DNA of 64,000 nt from Symbiodinium natans (lineage: Eukaryota; Sar; Dinophyceae; Suessiales; Symbiodiniaceae). The stretch is taken from the NCBI GenBank assembly GCA_905221605.1, contig CAJNDS010002224.1, forward strand, positions 21,001 through 85,000. Reading direction: 5' to 3'. A program made the translations under genes and the position numbers. The notes under the pieces were generated by a model. That model had not been told where the DNA came from and ran no database searches. It saw nothing but the letters and a program-made list of their open reading frames with translations. The first letter of the stretch is position 1. The number at the start of each line of letters is the position of its first letter. This document shows, in pieces, positions 63,496 through 64,000 of the stretch.

Positions 63496-63789
63496 TGCTG
63501 AAACGCCTTCTTGTACATGTCCGTATACCTCTGCAGTAGTTAGTTGTACCACTTGTTTTCCCTGTTGCTGTTAGGCTCCCGAAGGTCTTGAGCAACACGT
63601 TTAACACATCATGTACAGTAACGCATTTTAGGTGCTAAGCCCTATAGTAGCATCATGACTTTTGGTTTGTTGCTTGGCGTGTAAAAGATCTCCGCGTTTG
63701 TGTGCCTCAGCAATGGATGGGAGTTCTGGGACGGGGGAAATGCGCACTCCACTCGTTTCTATCTCTCAGCCTGCTGGGTCACACCAGCA
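63496..63789 (+). repeat. Element 3 3' LTR
   Basis: 293 of 294 positions identical to the 5' LTR. The same ATG is present at 63713, where it would read 77 bp into LTR and then into flanking telomere-like repeat. Confidence 0.95.
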
Positions 63790-63794
63790 TTTAG

Positions 63795-64000
63795 GGTTTT
63801 AGGGTTTTAGGGTTTAGGGTTTAGGGTCCAGTGTTTAGGGTCTAGGGTCTTCTTTAGGGTTTGGGGCTTGGGTTTGGGGTCTGGGGGTTAGGGATGAGGG
63901 GTTGGGGGTGTTCCCAGCCGATGGATTTTCATAGCTTGAGGGTGCTAGGGGTCTAGGTTGAGGCTTTAGGGTTCTCGTTTTGAAGAGGGTGTAGGGTGTT
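63795..64000. repeat. TTTAGGG / TTTTAGGG mosaic at the right edge
   Basis: Degenerate TTTAGGG, TCTAGGG and TTTTAGGG units after the element 3 target duplication, fading into G-rich text. No gene. Confidence 0.85.

Larger units (their letters stand above)
60088..63789 (+). mobile_element. Element 3: gag-only non-autonomous LTR element
   Basis: 3702 bp with 294-bp LTRs (60088-60381 and 63496-63789; one difference, G at 60350 versus T at 63758). LTRs start TG and end CA. Primer-binding site at 60382-60393, purine tract at 63486-63495, target duplication TTTAG at 60083-60087 and 63790-63794. The only long frame encodes a Gag with CCCH and CCHC fingers similar in layout to that of element 1. With no enzymes of its own it needs a helper. 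The single LTR difference indicates recent insertion. Confidence 0.93.

Noticed and set aside
1-64000. CRISPR-like regular repeat-spacer layout
   Set aside because: The repeats are 7-bp telomere-type units in arrays of variable length with irregular fillers, in a eukaryotic context; no repeat of fixed length separated by spacers of fixed length.

Overview
The window looks like nuclear DNA of a dinoflagellate (a Symbiodiniaceae/Suessiales-type genome is my best guess; not proven). The reasons are: (i) a mosaic of short CCCTAAA/TTTAGGG arrays, the Arabidopsis-type telomere unit that dinoflagellates also use, scattered through most of the non-coding sequence on both strands; (ii) Ty1/copia elements with CCCH plus CCHC zinc fingers in Gag; (iii) very long intron-free reading frames found only inside retroelements. 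I found no rRNA or tRNA gene and no intact host gene.

The coding capacity lies in three LTR retrotransposons, each delimited here from sequence alone. Element 1 (13237-24583, minus strand, 11.35 kb) is an autonomous Ty1/copia element. It has 153-bp identical LTRs and one uninterrupted 3512-codon frame encoding Gag, protease, integrase, a 2-oxoglutarate/Fe(II) dioxygenase-like domain, reverse transcriptase, RNase H and a long C-terminal extension with membrane-type segments. Element 2 (50870-59710, plus strand, 8.84 kb) has 290-bp LTRs, a primer-binding site and a polypurine tract but no polymerase. It carries three long frames with WW, S1-like, PABP-type MLLE and six CCCH zinc-finger motifs. 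Element 3 (60088-63789, plus strand, 3.70 kb) has 294-bp LTRs and encodes only a Gag related to that of element 1. All three have LTRs that are identical or differ by one base, a primer-binding site matching the anticodon half of initiator tRNA-Met, a purine tract abutting the 3' LTR, and a 5-bp target duplication made of telomere-unit sequence (TTTAG, CCCTA, TTTAG). A plausible reading is one autonomous element and two non-autonomous elements that could use its enzymes, all landing in telomere-like repeats.

Layout: 1-13231 telomere-like mosaic with fold-back elements and homopolymers; 13232-24588 element 1 with its target duplication; 24589-45760 mosaic, including several copies of a roughly 100-bp palindromic element, a GC-rich inverted duplication (4049-4282 with 42035-42252) and an 8-bp-unit array; 45770-46472 a frame-broken remnant of a membrane-protein-like gene on the minus strand; 46473-50864 mosaic; 50865-59715 element 2; 59716-60082 short mosaic; 60083-63794 element 3; 63795-64000 mosaic.

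The mosaic is itself unusual. Arrays of 3-20 units alternate in orientation, are separated by 60-200 bp of unrelated sequence, and often switch to locally homogeneous variant units (CCCTGAA, CCCTAGA, CCCCAAG, CCCTAAG, CCCCAAA, CCCTAAAA).
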